The notes: generated by a model from the letters alone, not told the origin. A DNA stretch of 64,000 nucleotides from Diabrotica undecimpunctata (GCF_040954645.1 NC_092809.1:66898141-66962140), one strand, 5' to 3'; shown: positions 33,140-46,945, counted from the first letter of the stretch. Translations and numbers: made by a program.

Positions 33140-36021
33140 GTAGTTGATGGTAGATTTGGGTAATGACACATTAATGAATGTGTTTAAAAATATATAGATC
33201 TATATGTTTTCCTTAAAAAATCGTGTTTTTTCTTAACGTCTAAAGTGTTTTCCAATTATTACATGAGAAGTGAGATGCCGATATTTTATCCTGGCTTTAC
33301 AAAGTTTTATATTGGATGTCAAACAAATTTTTTTGGCTTTCACTTTAATGAATTCTCCGCAAATATAACAAAAAAGAGTCCACGTCATTTTTACATTTTT
33401 TTAAGACATTCTTAGGCATACGACACATAAAATATGTTATTCCTTTGCCTGACACTACCGTGTGAGTCTGCCACTTCCCGCTTCACACCAACAGTCCCCC
33501 TCACCCCTCTCTTGCGTCTTAAGATGCAATTGCTCCTTAAACAATCTAATTATTTTTAAAGTTTCTGCTTAATTTTCGATGTATACACACAGAATATAGT
33601 TACATGATTACAAAAAATTAAATGACAGACTAAAAAAAATTTTTACTGACCTGTGTGATGAGGATGTAGATGATAACATAATAATTTCAATAAAACTGAA
33701 ATAAAACCATCATAAAACCTGCAATGTTGTACGGTATTTCATGTTGAAAAACTAAAAAGAAAAAAGAATTTATTGAATTCAAGATACAAAAAATGAAAAC
33801 ATTTATGTGGATTAGTGGAGTGATTGTGGTAATTAAAATTCAGATGTACCTTTGGTACATCTAAATTTTATAACAGTTGTACAGCAACGGTAAAGATAAT
33901 GACAGTATGTTAAAGCAAGATCATGTAAAAATGAGAGTCGCCTAATATGAATGCCCGCCTGGTAGTTGTAGAAAAGGAAGATCAGAGAAGACATGATGGG
34001 AAATAAACCAGCCATCTCTGTAAAACGAAAAGTGTAATTAAAGTTGCCGAGTCTTTATCGGAATAAGAGCAGAGATAATTATAATGCGTGTTTAATTACC
34101 TCTTATGCTCTGGTATTCGTTTTTAAAAAATATGTCTGTTTGTCCGATGTGAATGTGTGAATATATTTCTGAATTTTTTGAATTGTTCTTTAGCTAAATC
34201 ACTTTTCGTATTTTTTTTTTGTTATCGTTAACATAAACGCAAAGGATTATTTTCTTAATATAATTAAACATTAATAGCTTTAAATTTTCTCATCAAGATT
34301 GCATTCCTAGGAGTATCTATTTCATTTTGTATCCTCGACTTTAGTGATTGAAAACTATACAAAAAGTAACAAACGAAAAAGGCTAGTAATGTTTTTATAA
34401 TTTAAACCAGAATGTAAATCTGGCCCTAAGTGAAGATATAAAGATTAAATCCAATGAATTTTAAGGGATTTAAATGGAATTTCAATAAACGCTGTTTTTT
34501 CAGGAGCTCGTCGTTTTTTCCAATCAAGTATTTCACCAGGATATCCGATCAAAATTGATTAAATCCTGTAAAATTGTCGCTGGGAACATTATTCTTGGAA
34601 TAAATTAAATTAGTGCGAAGAGGAGGAGGTGTCGGGCTCAATTAATTAAATAATGAAATTGTCTCTGCCTCGCAATTTCCGATTGCCAACAGATTTTTTT
34701 GTGCTTACCCTTCTATTTATTTTTTCTTGTTGGTAGAAAAGGCTCTGTGGTCGTTTCCAATCTTTTCCTTTGTAATCCGTTTATCCCAACTTAACACAAT
34801 TTAGTTTCTCCGTTATATCTGACTTTATTGCATTTAGTTAAAGCACAAGATGGTGTTTTTTTAGGGTTAAACAAATTGACTAAGCTTTTTTTGCGGTTTT
34901 GAAAAGGATAAAACAGTTTCTGAATAAGATTTTTCCAGATAAACGCTACTTTTAAATGGACGGCTTTCACTTTCTGACCCCTTTTTTTTGATAACCAAAA
35001 TTACTGTGGTTTTATTTTATTCAATCTACGGGCAAATGTATGCATGGTGCTAAGAGACAAATAAAATTCGTCAGTTTTTACTGATTTTTCTATACAAATA
35101 CCTTGATACGTTATTTGATTTTTGTTGGTTTATGGGGAACATTAATCTTGGACATAGTTTTAAATATTACAAAATATGAAATATGTTACAGTGATATAAC
35201 CCATATATAAATACAAAAAAGAGATACCAGGTTTGGCGATGCCTGATGATTTTTATCGTTTTTTAAGATACACATTTAAAATATTTTTTAATTTCATCGA
35301 TCTTTCCTTTCTTTCAATTGTTGCAGCACTCTTCATCTGTTAGGTCCGATGTCAAAGGTACTCTTACATTATCTCTGAACTATTTATCTTAAAATTATCT
35401 ATCTCTGAATTATCCTTTTGGTGGACATTTGATTAAACTTTATTCTAAAGAGTTTCTGAACTTAAGACACTTTTAAATTAAATATTGAATACAATCAATT
35501 GTAATATAAATTACGTTTTACATTTATTTGACGTTTAGACCTACAATCTGGAAATCGGTTTAAAAAAATCTTTTTTCTTTGTTGAATACGAATAAGTTTT
35601 TTCTTGCCTTTGACATGGAATATTTTCTCAATAGCCGGCACTAAGTTTATTTTTTCGCGACATTTTTCTCGATCTATTCTGTTTTAGAACATCACAGAAT
35701 TATTCCCGTCCAATCCAAAAAATGTAAGACGCCTTTTTTAGTAAGGCTATGAGAACAATCTCGTCATTAGAAATTCCTTCTACGTTCTAGTACTAACAAC
35801 AAACTTACCCGGTTGTGTTTCGCCAGTTTTGTAAAGAAATGTTAGCAGCCTCATATCATCTCATTTGTAAATGTTTTCTATTCAGTTCCACTAGATTTTT
35901 TGTTTTGATAATCGATATTTATTGGCAAAGGTTTGTTTCCTATAGAAATACTGTTTTTTTGTGTTTTTTTTGTGTGACTACTTCTGAAAGATGCTAAGGG
36001 CCTCTATGACCTAGGGTGCTG

Positions 36022-36022
<1 letters not shown>
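33140..36022. other. No gene recognised; probable host intron or intergenic DNA
   Basis: No coding domains. A patch at about 34,520-34,700 has mixed composition rather than simple AT-rich drift and could be conserved host non-coding DNA, but nothing in a single sequence proves this. Confidence 0.4.
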
Positions 36023-36110
<88 letters not shown>

Positions 36111-36112
36111 TA
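36023..36112. repeat. (TA)n microsatellite
   Basis: About 90 bp of TA repeat with one TG interruption at 36,091-36,092. Confidence 0.95.
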
Positions 36113-36179
36113 CTTATATACTTCTTAGGGATACACGTAGTTGTTTAGTGCTTACTTAATTCTTATTACACTTTTGTGG

Positions 36180-36690
36180 TATCTTTTGTGTCATATTTCT
36201 TCTTCGTCTCCTTCTTCTTTTTGTGTAGTAATGACTTTGTCTGTTTTACCAATGTGCTTCCAGTAAGTTGTCATTTCATCGTTTTCGTGGTCTTTTCTGG
36301 TCGTCTTCCTATTGGGGAACCGTCTCTCGCCATTTTTACTATTTTATTTTCTTGTCATTTGGCTTATTTAATCGTTCCATTCTACCGTCTACCTTCAGTC
36401 GACAGATCTTCTTCCTTAAACCGTTCCCTGTGGTATTAGTTTCAAAATGTCATATTTTGGTCCTCTCCTCGCGTGGCCTTACCAATCAGTACTTTTTTTA
36501 TTTGCAATTCTATTAGTCCATGATATGTATGATATTTTTACGACTTTCTGTAGAACCAGAGTTATATTGTGTCAGTTAGTTGAGCCAGCTTCAATTGGTT
36601 TTTCCCAGCTTTCTTCGATGTTATCGTTTTCTAATTTTGTTTTTCTAAGAAATGTTCTCCGATATTCTGTATTCCGTAAATTGTGTATTT
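36180..36690 (-). pseudogene. LINE 3' end fragment with GAA-rich tail
   Basis: Minus-strand codons read NIGEHFLEKQN, IGRRPEKTTKTMK, QSHYYT and KKKKE across frameshifts. This resembles the GRPxKRWxDNLxxAHWxxRQ end of insect LINE ORF2 followed by a (GAAGAAG)n-type tail at 36,200-36,225. A (TA)n tract lies about 70 bp further on. The motif match is moderate and no RT domain is present. Confidence 0.5.
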
Positions 36691-37205
36691 AGTCCTTCTA
36701 GTCCTTCGAGATTTTTGTTTTGGTTTTCGCCGCTCCCTGTGTCATATTTATGCAGCGAAATTACACAAACGGTGTAAAAATGCCCTGAGCAAAATATAAA
36801 GCTGCAAATCCTTTAAATAAATGGTTAGAGAAAACTAAAAATCAATGTAGAATAAGCTACCATAAACACAATGAAAAGGGAGGTTAGACAAGCTGACTCA
36901 ACAATGTATATGCTAATATTTATTATCACAAATATTTCACCTGCATTTTACAAATATTTTAGCTGATTCTATAGCTGTTGGCCAAATTTTCATAAAACAT
37001 AATGGTTCTAATACTTCAATCTATATAATAATCAATCTAATAATCTAATATTTTATATACATATAATATATTCGAATATAGTTTAATTTTTCTGTTGTTT
37101 CCCCTAGAAGTAAGCCTTCTTTGTTTCTGCAATACTGTGGATTATTCTTTGTAGTTACTTAATTACTTGGTAGAAATTCTTTACATCTTTGTTTATGTAG
37201 GTATG

Positions 37206-38470
<1,265 letters not shown>

Positions 38471-38721
38471 CTCAAGCTATTTTCTTGTGGCATTTTAAAT
38501 TAATTTATATTTAAATGGGAATAAGCCACAATTAAAGGTTAAAATACGTTTATTGACGTTTCAATTTCCACTTCGGAAATCGTTCTCAAAATACAAACAT
38601 TAGTAAATTTAATAAACAATTTACTAATGTTTGTATTTTGAGGACGGTTTCCGAAGTAGAAATTGAAACGTCAATAAACGTATTTTAACCTTTAATTGTG
38701 GCTTATTCCCATTTAAATATA
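38471..38721. mobile_element. Foldback element with about 105-bp arms and 15-bp target duplication
   Basis: Two near-perfect inverted arms of about 105 bp (starting at 38,503 and ending at 38,724) meet at a few unpaired bases near 38,612. Key words are aagccacaattaaaggttaa, tattgacgtttcaatttcca and cttcggaaatcgttctcaaa. The 15-mer aatcagaatatcgaa lies at 38,456-38,470 and again at 38,722-38,736, defining the insertion. The right arm end overlaps the duplication by 3 bp. There is no coding capacity. A decayed relative in the opposite orientation lies at about 45,340-45,565, just before a Penelope-like RT. Confidence 0.85.
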
Positions 38722-39132
38722 AATCAGAATATCGAAATATAATCCTTTAACTACAGAAAATATCACTTATGATAAAGTGCGTGCAATGACGTACTTAAGC
38801 CTTGAATTACCGGACTTCTTAAATCGCCTAAACGATCGGAATTGTGGCATTCATTCAGTGGCATATCTAGAAGCTTTTAACTAATGCCGTTAGTCTTATA
38901 TTTTATTCAGACCTGCGCGAAGAAAATTCGACATCCTTGGAGTTCTCGATACGATTACTTAAAAACAAACGGCACAATAAAAAGAATATAAATAAAAAAG
39001 ATACTCTATCCTTAGTCGTTAATTTCGGAGTTATGATATGATTTTCAAATATTTTGTCTCGTCTAAATAAAGGTTTTTTGTATTCATTTTAGAGCAAATA
39101 TTTATTTTTTAACCCTTTTTATACATTAAAGG

Positions 39133-39232
<100 letters not shown>

Positions 39233-39410
39233 GTGGGCATAACTAAGCTGGTGTCCTCGAAAACAATAATGAGCGAATTTCACTGCTCTTTCTCGCGTTC
39301 AGCGTGCATCACTAGTAACACGGCTCGCTGGGGGCATAAGTATAATAGTCGATCTCAAAACGAATGAATACCGGTTTTTTCGTGCGTTTAGTCTTTGTTT
39401 TTCGAGTGAA

Positions 39411-39706
39411 ATGGCAGAGAAGGTTCGCGTTAAGTTTACGTTATAACAACTTGTGTTTATTAAAACGAAGCGCTTGATTGTGCTTCCTGAATGAATGGGT
39501 AGACGTTTAAACTAAATGTAGCCTTCCAGGTTATCAGACATTACTTCTATGCATTTCTCAGTCTGGGACCTGCTTGAGAATAAGGTTTTTGCTCGAAGAT
39601 CGTCAATGAAGATCTCGCGATGCTTTCTCACATTATTTATTCGATCGAGAAACGTTATTTGCAGTGTATTGAGACCAAAGGTGTACATTTTGAATATTTT
39701 TTGTAA
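39411..39706 (+). pseudogene. Internally deleted mariner-like transposase relic
   Basis: It begins MAEKVRVKFTL (stop) QLVFIKTKRL, resembling the N-terminal helix-turn-helix start FTxEQRVFIxK of insect mariner-like transposases. It ends CIETKGVHFEYFL then stop, the usual CIxxxGxHFExxL terminus, preceded by LENKVFARR. Only about 300 bp separate start and stop, so the DDE catalytic core is gone. The left flank is a (TA)n tract ending at 39,230, compatible with insertion at TA, but terminal repeats are not clear. Confidence 0.55.
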
Positions 39707-40212
39707 ATAAATAAGTTTTTTTTGCAATTTTGCCAGCTGACTTCATCATTAATCATCACTTTTAATTTTGGTGTCATAAAATTTCTATGCTTCTTTATTC
39801 CTTAACTGTAATAACAAATGAAAAATTATATTTTAAAAAGTATATTTTAAACGAAATTAACTAAAACCATCTCTTAAATAAAAAAATATTTTGTGCAAAA
39901 TAAACCGGCGTCAACTGGCCTAAATATGGTGGCCAGTTATGACCGGCGGTACTGGGAGGCAGGAGTTTATCGTTATTTATGCGATATTCGGATAGGCATT
40001 ATCTTCAACCATCTTTGAGTGTGCCTGGTGCTGCTGCAAAGCAAAGTTCACATCGTCAAAATACAAGAAAAAGACACCCACAGAGATTATGACGATATAA
40101 GAGATATTAACTGAATAAGACACGAAAAAAGGAACATTTTCAGAGGCGTAGGAGTTGTGTTAAGTTTTAAAAAGGAACTATTTTTGAAAAGAAGTGACAT
40201 TCATACAACCCA

Positions 40213-40214
<2 letters not shown>

Positions 40215-40277
<63 letters not shown>
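40215..40277. repeat. (TA)n microsatellite
   Basis: About 63 bp of TA repeat. The YIYIYI frames across it are artefacts of the repeat. Confidence 0.95.
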
Positions 40278-40280
<3 letters not shown>

Positions 40281-40544
40281 GTTTTTATGTGTACAAATGT
40301 ATATGTATAAAGGTTTTGGGACGAATTTGGTCATTATGTTTAAAAAATTTTGCCACAGATGACTCATTCTTTTATACTATTTGGCATTCGTATTATACAA
40401 TGGAAAGAAAGATTTCTTTTAATCTGAATCATAAACAAAATGTTGTTCTCTTAGACTATGTGATTATTTTAAATGGTATAATGAAAACAAGTACATTACA
40501 TGTATTTTTTGTATTTGTACGACTAGTGTATTTATTATTTATTA

Positions 40545-40985
40545 TTATTATTATTTTCTAGATTTAGCCATATGGCTTACACTTCCTCTAAGGAGAAAAT
40601 TCACTTATCCCAGATAGGTACGGTATTAAAAGGATTGAGCTCTGGTGGGACTCTTTCCGTGTTATCGAGCCCTAGGTGACTTGGTATGCTAGTAGGTTTT
40701 TGAGAATAGCCCCAGTAGTAGATAGAATAATAGGTAATGTCTGGGTACTTTCAATTCTCCATTTTCTCCTGATTTGTATTTCTAGATCTCTAAATGGGCG
40801 ATCTTTTCGGTGTATTTAACACGCGAATTATTACTGTTAGGTTGTTGATGTGGCGATATGGCAATAAGTGTTGTTTGCCTGGTAAGTTTATTAACTAGTA
40901 TGAGATCCGGTCTATTATGTGCCACTGGTTGGTCTGTGAGCATAGTGCGGTCCCAGTATAGTTTATAATTATTATTTAATTATTT
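40545..40985 (-). pseudogene. LINE ORF2 C-terminal region, copy B, with (TAA)n tail
   Basis: Nucleotide-level copy of the 5,253-5,770 fragment in the same orientation, for example the shared words aaaaggattgagctctggtg and gatcttttcg. It lacks about 120 bp present in copy A (the part around 5,375-5,500) and carries small indels. Its 3' end is next to a (TTA)n run at 40,536-40,556, the likely 3' tail. No intact frame. Confidence 0.8.
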
Positions 40986-41428
40986 TCTGATAATAGATTA
41001 TTTGTATTGATCTACTTAGTAGTTGTCAATCCATAGTATATTCTCTTAATATCGACTCTAGATATATCATTTCAAGATAGAAAATATAAAGAAGACCCAT
41101 AAGTTTTTACCTAACAAACAAAATAAGACTATAAAATGAAATACGATGAATTACGTTTCTAGAAAAACTAAACAATTTAAGGCAACGGAGTGGAACAACT
41201 TCTCTGTGACCAGGAACTATCACCAAAACCAAGGAGGATATGTAGCTACAAGAAAAAGAGGAAAGAATTTCAGAATTTCAGAACGACGAACGACCGTTCA
41301 TAAAAAATAAAAGGCGGTTTTAAGGCTCTACGCTGTTTGCTCTTAAGTAAAACACTCTTAAAAAGTTAGTAATAGAAAAGCGATACATTATAGAATATGA
41401 TAAATACCCAGATTTTTAAAGTTGTTAT

Positions 41429-41665
41429 CTATTTGGAGAACAATACTTTAATTGAACTCATTATATCAGTGAAATCTTGAAGAGAAACCACCATTTTGTA
41501 CATTGTATCTCTCCACTCTCCATATAAATTGAGGTGACTAGATGCTTCTTTCAATTGAGCAGTCATTTTAACTACTTTAGAAATGTTTTCTAATTCTACA
41601 TATGGAAATAAACTCTGCAAAATTCGAGTATGTGTCTGTAGGATCTTTGATCTCAGAGTGCAACT
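41429..41665 (-). CDS. Possible terminal host exon, unidentified protein
   Basis: The minus-strand frame ends at a stop at 41,429 and is preceded by two acceptor-like sequences, tttatattgcag before ttgcactctg (about 41,665) and tatatattgcag about 45 bp upstream. The reading contains RSKILQTHTRILQSLFPYVE, then EASSHLNLYGEWRDTM and VSLQDFTDIMSSIKVLF. The composition is ordinary and helix-rich, unlike the transposon frames nearby. I do not recognise the protein. It could also be a pseudogene or a chance frame; no clear poly(A) signal follows. Confidence 0.3.
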   Translation of the reverse strand, partial: SCTLRSKILQTHTRILQSLFPYVELENISKVVKMTAQLKEASSHLNLYGEWRDTMYKMVVSLQDFTDIMSSIKVLFSK

Positions 41666-42539
41666 GCAATATAAAATGTCTTTATACCTGTAGCATAAAG
41701 ACTGCAATATATAAAAAGAATGTGTTTTTTTCTTTGATGTTATGTGTTATGTTGACTAATTTAGGTATATAATTGTCAAGTAATTGATAAATACCCAGAT
41801 AAAATTCTATTTTAGAAATTCATTTCTATTTTAAAATCGATTAAGTTCAATATGAGTGGACGCTTAACCACCCTTCCACTCGACCTAAGAGGCCTATTGC
41901 GGCTGGCTATAGACAGAATCTATTATCTACAATGAACATAAGATAAAAAACTAGCAAACTATAAATTTAGAGCAGATTATAATGCTAACGAAAATTTCTC
42001 ATCAAATTACTACTTACAAAAGTTACTAACATGTATTAACAAATAGTACCAAGTTAATATAAAAATTTACAATTTCTTCCGGGAAAAAATATTCACTTTG
42101 TTTTTTCAATGGTCACGTTACTTTTTGCTTCAAATTTTGATCTATATTTAAACCCCAGTAGCACACCACTGATATGTAAGAAGGTTGTGAGGTGAATTCA
42201 TAAGAAATGTTGTATACAAAGAATGCGACGCTTTGAGATGAGTATCAACCTAAAAGGGGTATATCATATTTAAATGAAGTAGACGAATAAAGTAAAGATG
42301 AGTTGTGACCGTAGATTGTAGATAAGTGGACATTTTATAAAGCTGTTCGTTCCCTTTTTACTCCGAAATCGAAAGTAATCATAAAGCCGTTTAAACATTT
42401 ATGAGTTGTACATGCCATGAGACGTTGAATTTGGTTTTGATTTGTATTGGTTTTATGTTCTATTACGAATTGATTGTAAATTTTTCTCATAACTGGACTT
42501 TGTGTTTACATTATGTGCATATACATAGGTTGTTACATG

Positions 42540-42897
42540 GCTAAATATAATAAATATTTGCGGTGCTCTCAACGAATGCTAGGAATATCGTGAGTTTCGC
42601 ACACTTATAATGAAAATGTTCTTAAAATGATGAATTAAACACGTTTACTTATAAATAAAACATCATAATTAGGAGAACAACAGAATGCATCGGTCATATA
42701 ATTGGGGAACACAAATACCGTCTACTTCGCCTTATGTTACAAGGAAAAGTGGAGGGAAAGAGATAGATTGGTCCAAAGAAACTTTCATGGCTGCGAAGTA
42801 TTAGGCAATGGTGTGGTTCTATAGTAGAAGAATTATTTTGCGCAGCAGCTGATAGAAACAGGTTTCAGAAAATTGCAAATTTTCTGTCGGTGAATTA
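42540..42897 (+). pseudogene. LINE C-terminal fragment, same family as 14.5-15.8 kb
   Basis: Plus-strand codons across two frames give YRLLRLMLQGKVEGK, then GPKKLSWLRSIRQW and CAAADRNRFQKIANFLSVN ending in a stop. This parallels YRYLQLILQGKIDGKRGPGR and TSWLAYLRKW of the 14.5-kb copy, and here keeps the final FxxAADRxxFxxxxANL motif. One frameshift near 42,770. Confidence 0.72.
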
Positions 42898-44055
42898 GAA
42901 AACTATAGACAACTAAAGTCTTCTTAGTCACCTATACAAACTCCTTACAAAAATAGTAACGAATGGCCTTAAGAAAAAACTTAATTTCTACCAGCCAATA
43001 GAGCAAGCGGGATTTCGTACCGGATTTGAAACAAATGATCATCTACGGAGCATTAAAACGGCATCGACCACTCGTTCTGGCTTTTGTAGATTTCCATAAA
43101 GCCTTTGACACCGTAAAATTTGACAAAATCCTGGAAGCACTACAAGCATGCCGCATTGACTAACGATATACAAGGTTAATTTACAATACAAACAAGAACG
43201 CAAGTAGGTCGGTGAAACTACATAAAAACACGGATCATATCCCAATCGGCAGAGGAGTTCGGCACGGTGATACCTTATCGCCTAAACTGTTTACCGCAGT
43301 ACTAGAATATGTTTGTAAAAAACTTAACTGGGAAGAGAAAGGCTTGAACATTGACGCTAGAAGATTAAAAATATCTCCAAAACAAAATTCATGACAAACT
43401 TAGTACCTAGCGGAAATATCAATATTGGAGACAACGAAGGAGAGCTGGTGAAAAAATACATATACCTTGGACACAAAATAAAGATCATAAGAGACAACCA
43501 TACATGCGAGCTACGAAGAATAATAAACTTAGCATGGGCAGCCTATGAAAAATTCAAAGACATATTTAAAAGGTATATACCAATTTTTTTATAACGTAAA
43601 ACATTTGACCAATGTGCATTGCCTGTGATGACTTAATGGTGCCGAAATTTTGACATTGACAGCTACAACTTCTAAAACACTGCAAATAGCTCAGAGAAAA
43701 ATGGAAAGATCAATTCTGAGTATATCGCTTCGTGACCGAGTTAGAAATGAAGACTTAAAACGAAGAACAGGAGTTACCGATGTAATTTCCCGAATTGCCA
43801 TACTGAAATGGAACTGGGCCGGACATGTCGCCCGAATCAGTGATGAAAGGTGGACGAAGAGATTGCTAGAGTAGAGGCCGAGGTTAGACAAAAGAAGTAG
43901 AGGAAGACCCCCTACTCGTTGGACTGACGATCTCAAGAAAATGCCCAGACATTGGATGAAACGTGCTCAAGATAGATCACAATGGACAAAAATGAGGGAG
44001 GCCTACGTCCAGCAGAGGACGCAAAGGGCTGGGTGATGATGATGATGATGATATC
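42898..44055 (+). pseudogene. RTE-like LINE RT to 3' end, with the YADD region deleted
   Basis: Order: SLLSHLYKLLTKIVTNGLKK (42,915 on), EQAGFRTGFETNDHL, AFVDFHKAFDTVKFDKIL (catalytic D), GRGVRHGDTLSPKLFTAVLE. Then, at about 43,370, the sequence jumps straight to KTKFMTNLVPSGNI, so the YADD block and its surroundings are missing. The tail follows: YIYLGHKIKI, RRTGVTDVISRIAILKWNWA and GHVAR, and, after a stop, RGRPPTRWTDDLKK and REAYVQQRTQRAG. It ends in a (GAT)n tail at 44,034-44,053. The deletion makes it inactive. Confidence 0.85.
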
Positions 44056-44059
44056 GGTC

Positions 44060-45339
44060 AAGGTCTGTATACAGTCACGGTACCTAAGAAAGAAGAAGAC
44101 TCTTTTTTATGGAAGTTATTTTATTTCTATTTACATTTAAGATACAACTTTTGGTATATCTTAAAGAAGATGACAACAGTTCGAAAGCTGATATTATTTA
44201 AAAGTAGTTTACTTTCATAAAGTTTTTTGTGATCGATTTCGTTAATGATTTAATGCATGTATGTATAATATATACCGACCTTTAAGGAACGAGTAAAACA
44301 CCTGAATATTATAGAATCGATAAATTTATAGAACCATCAATCTTCACGAATAACAATCCATTTTCTTCCTCAACCTCCAAACCGTTACATTTATAACCAA
44401 CTCCTTAATCCTTCTTATCAATCACAAAACAACGATCATCATTTCTCTTGAACGGCCCATTTATTCTGGCGTCGCATGCGTCGGCGTTCAAATCTCAACG
44501 CCAAGTTACTTTCGGTTTTCGCTTTAAAAAATTTGCACCGGATTCCGAGCCTAGCCAACCGCGATCTCTCCGAGTCTACGAAACAAAAGACTGCGTATGA
44601 TTTACGCCGTCTGCTTTTGTTTCGTTATATCTTTTAAAAATGGCTTTTTGCGATCTACGCCGCGGCTTTTCCAGCCTCTGTCTGCAACTTTTTTATCGAT
44701 TTTTTTGTAAATGAGTGTCATTTGAAATTTAATTTAACAAATGATATGTATTTCACCGCAAGAGTATTTATTTACGGATTTCTCAATTTCTAGAAAAGAT
44801 ATTTAACGGTATAATTATGTCACGCCATACTTTTCTTATTGATATTTTCTAGTTATCTCTCTTACTTTTTGTGTTATCACCCGTTAAGTTGTCATGTAAT
44901 AACTTTTAATGTTCGTAAAAATAAACAGAGGTAGCTATACGATAACTATATCCTCCAAACTATTTACATTGGTCATGGAACATAAAAAAACAACGCTGTA
45001 AATAAGGCATAATTAACGGCGGAGGAAAGTAACCAAAAAATATTAAATACGCGCATATGTTAACTGCATACAATCTCACAGAATTGAAAGAGATACTAGA
45101 AGAATTACGTAAAAAAAACACAAGTAAAACTAAATAATTTTAAAGACCCAAGAAAAAAATCATCAAAAAAATGATATGAAAAACAATGGGAATAAAATCC
45201 AAATAGTTGATAAATACCAAAATTGCAATACGCAGGATTTTAAAATACGCATTCCATTAGTTTGTACCTCATTCGGAAAATTAAACCAGATTTTAAAAAA
45301 CATACGTAATATAAGAACACAATCTGTAATAAAAATTAA
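44060..45339. other. No gene recognised; includes a GC-richer patch
   Basis: About 44,440-44,690 is the least AT-biased non-coding stretch in this half of the window (words such as gcgtcgcatgcgtcggcg and ctacgccgcggctt) and has no coding frame. It may be host regulatory DNA. Confidence 0.35.
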
Positions 45340-45565
45340 CTACAATTACAGTTTAAAATACTTTTATTGTAATGTATCGATTTCCACTTCGAAACTCGTT
45401 CTTAAAATACCAATTAAACTTTTTAATTTGTATTTTGAGAATGATTTCCGAAATCAAAATCAAAACTTCAAAATAAAATTTATTTTAAACTGAAATTTTG
45501 GTTAATTTCTTTAAAAAATTGTAAATAATTTTGAGAAGATGCCACAAAAAGTAGCCTCAGCAAAA
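45340..45565. repeat. Decayed foldback element, relative of 38.5 kb
   Basis: tttccacttcgaaactcgtt ... aaaatac and gtattttgagaatgatttcc form degraded inverted arms. atgccacaaaaagtagcctc at about 45,540 is the counterpart, in the other orientation, of the ctattttcttgtggcat outside the left arm of the 38.5-kb element. It lies about 280 bp upstream of the Penelope-like RT, as a terminal repeat would. Confidence 0.6.
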
Positions 45566-45844
45566 TGATAAGAGTTATAAGAAATTAAGAAAAATATATA
45601 ACCTAAGCAAACAATTCAAATTTTAAATAAATTGTGAATAGTTTTGATAACTTTTTAATTAGAATTAATGAGAATTCTCAAACATGATTACATTTTAGAC
45701 ACCTGCTTATTTGAATCATGTATAGAATTACCACGTGTTTTTCCAGCACTAGTATCACTGCTGTATTTATCTTTCATAGGTGATAGATATTTTCAAAATC
45801 AAACGGACAAGGCATTTTCAAAATGGTAAGAAATTATTACTGTA

Positions 45845-46945
45845 TACATAGCCCTGAAAGAACTTCAATCAAATCCAAATCTAGTCATTCGTCCCGCTGA
45901 TATAGGAAATGCCACCGTCATCCTAAACACTTCTTACATAAATAAACTCTCAAATCTCATTAATACTCCAGTCTGCAGACAAATTCCTAATAATACAACA
46001 ACCTATCTAAGAAAACAACAAAAGACATTATCAATAAAACCTCTCTTCCTGTTGAAGTAAAACAATCTCTGACTCCTTGTGAAATGTCCTCCAGAACACC
46101 TCGAATATATGGCCTACCCAAAATTCACAAACCCGGTATTCCTCTACGTTCACTTATCAGTGCATACAACTACTCTACACAACCATTGGCCAAGTACTTG
46201 GCCAAAACTGGCCAAACATTTACTCGCCAATTATTTACTCGCCAAAAATTCTTCATCCTTGGTCAAAAATGCTTTTCATTTTATCGAACTTTTTAAACAA
46301 TACCCTATCTCACCTTCAGACATTCTAGTAAGTTTCGATATCGTTTTAATCTTTACAAACATTCCTATAGACGAAATTCTACAACATTATAAAAACTAAA
46401 TACAGTATCCAGCAAGACCACTTATCTCTCATTAAACATTGTATATGTCCAATACTTATTTCATCTTTTAAAATGAATTCTACAGACAAATAAATGGTTC
46501 CCCAATGGGCTCCCTACTATCTCCAGTAATTACCAATATCTTTATAAAAGACTTCGATACCCCAGCACTATCCACATCAATGCTCAGAGCCACAAGTTGG
46601 TTACGATTAGTTGACGATGCATTCGTCATTTGGTCCCATGGCAGCAGGGATGCTTTGGTGTATTTTCAAACCCATCTGAATTGTATACATCCTAGTATCG
46701 CAGTAGTGGAAGTGGAAACTGATTCATACCTACTGTTTCTCGACGTTATTATAAAAAAATCCAATCCCAAGGTTTTCATCAATCTGTTTATCGAAAACCC
46801 ACCCATACCAATCGTTACTTGCATGCTAACTCTCATAATCCACCTTCACAAATTAATTCAGTCATCAGCCCAGGACTTAAATATTTTTCTGAGCTTTCTT
46901 CTTTTTCTTGTACTGCTTCACATATTTGTTATGTCATAATTTGCT
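45845..46945 (+). pseudogene. Penelope-like element reverse transcriptase, decayed
   Basis: Order: ALKELQSNPNLVIRPADIGN and ATVILN (usual PADKGNAxVV), RIYGLPKIHKPGIPLRSLIS (the PLE hallmark YGLPKIHKxxxPLRPIVS), SSLVKNAFHFIELF, ILVSFDIVLIFTNIPIDEIL (catalytic D), YRQINGSPMGSLLSPVITNI, RLVDDAFVIWSHG (VDD catalytic pair), SYLLFLDVII. At least three frame changes and stops separate the blocks. PLE RTs are telomerase-like; complete elements also carry a GIY-YIG nuclease, which is missing here after 46,945. A GIY-YIG fragment is present elsewhere, at 57.5 kb. Confidence 0.88.

Noticed and set aside
36268..36692. Hydrophobic plus-strand frames as membrane proteins
   Set aside because: They are the reverse complement of a LINE 3' end; the Phe/Leu/Ser-rich reading is the usual antisense shadow of Lys/Glu-rich codons.
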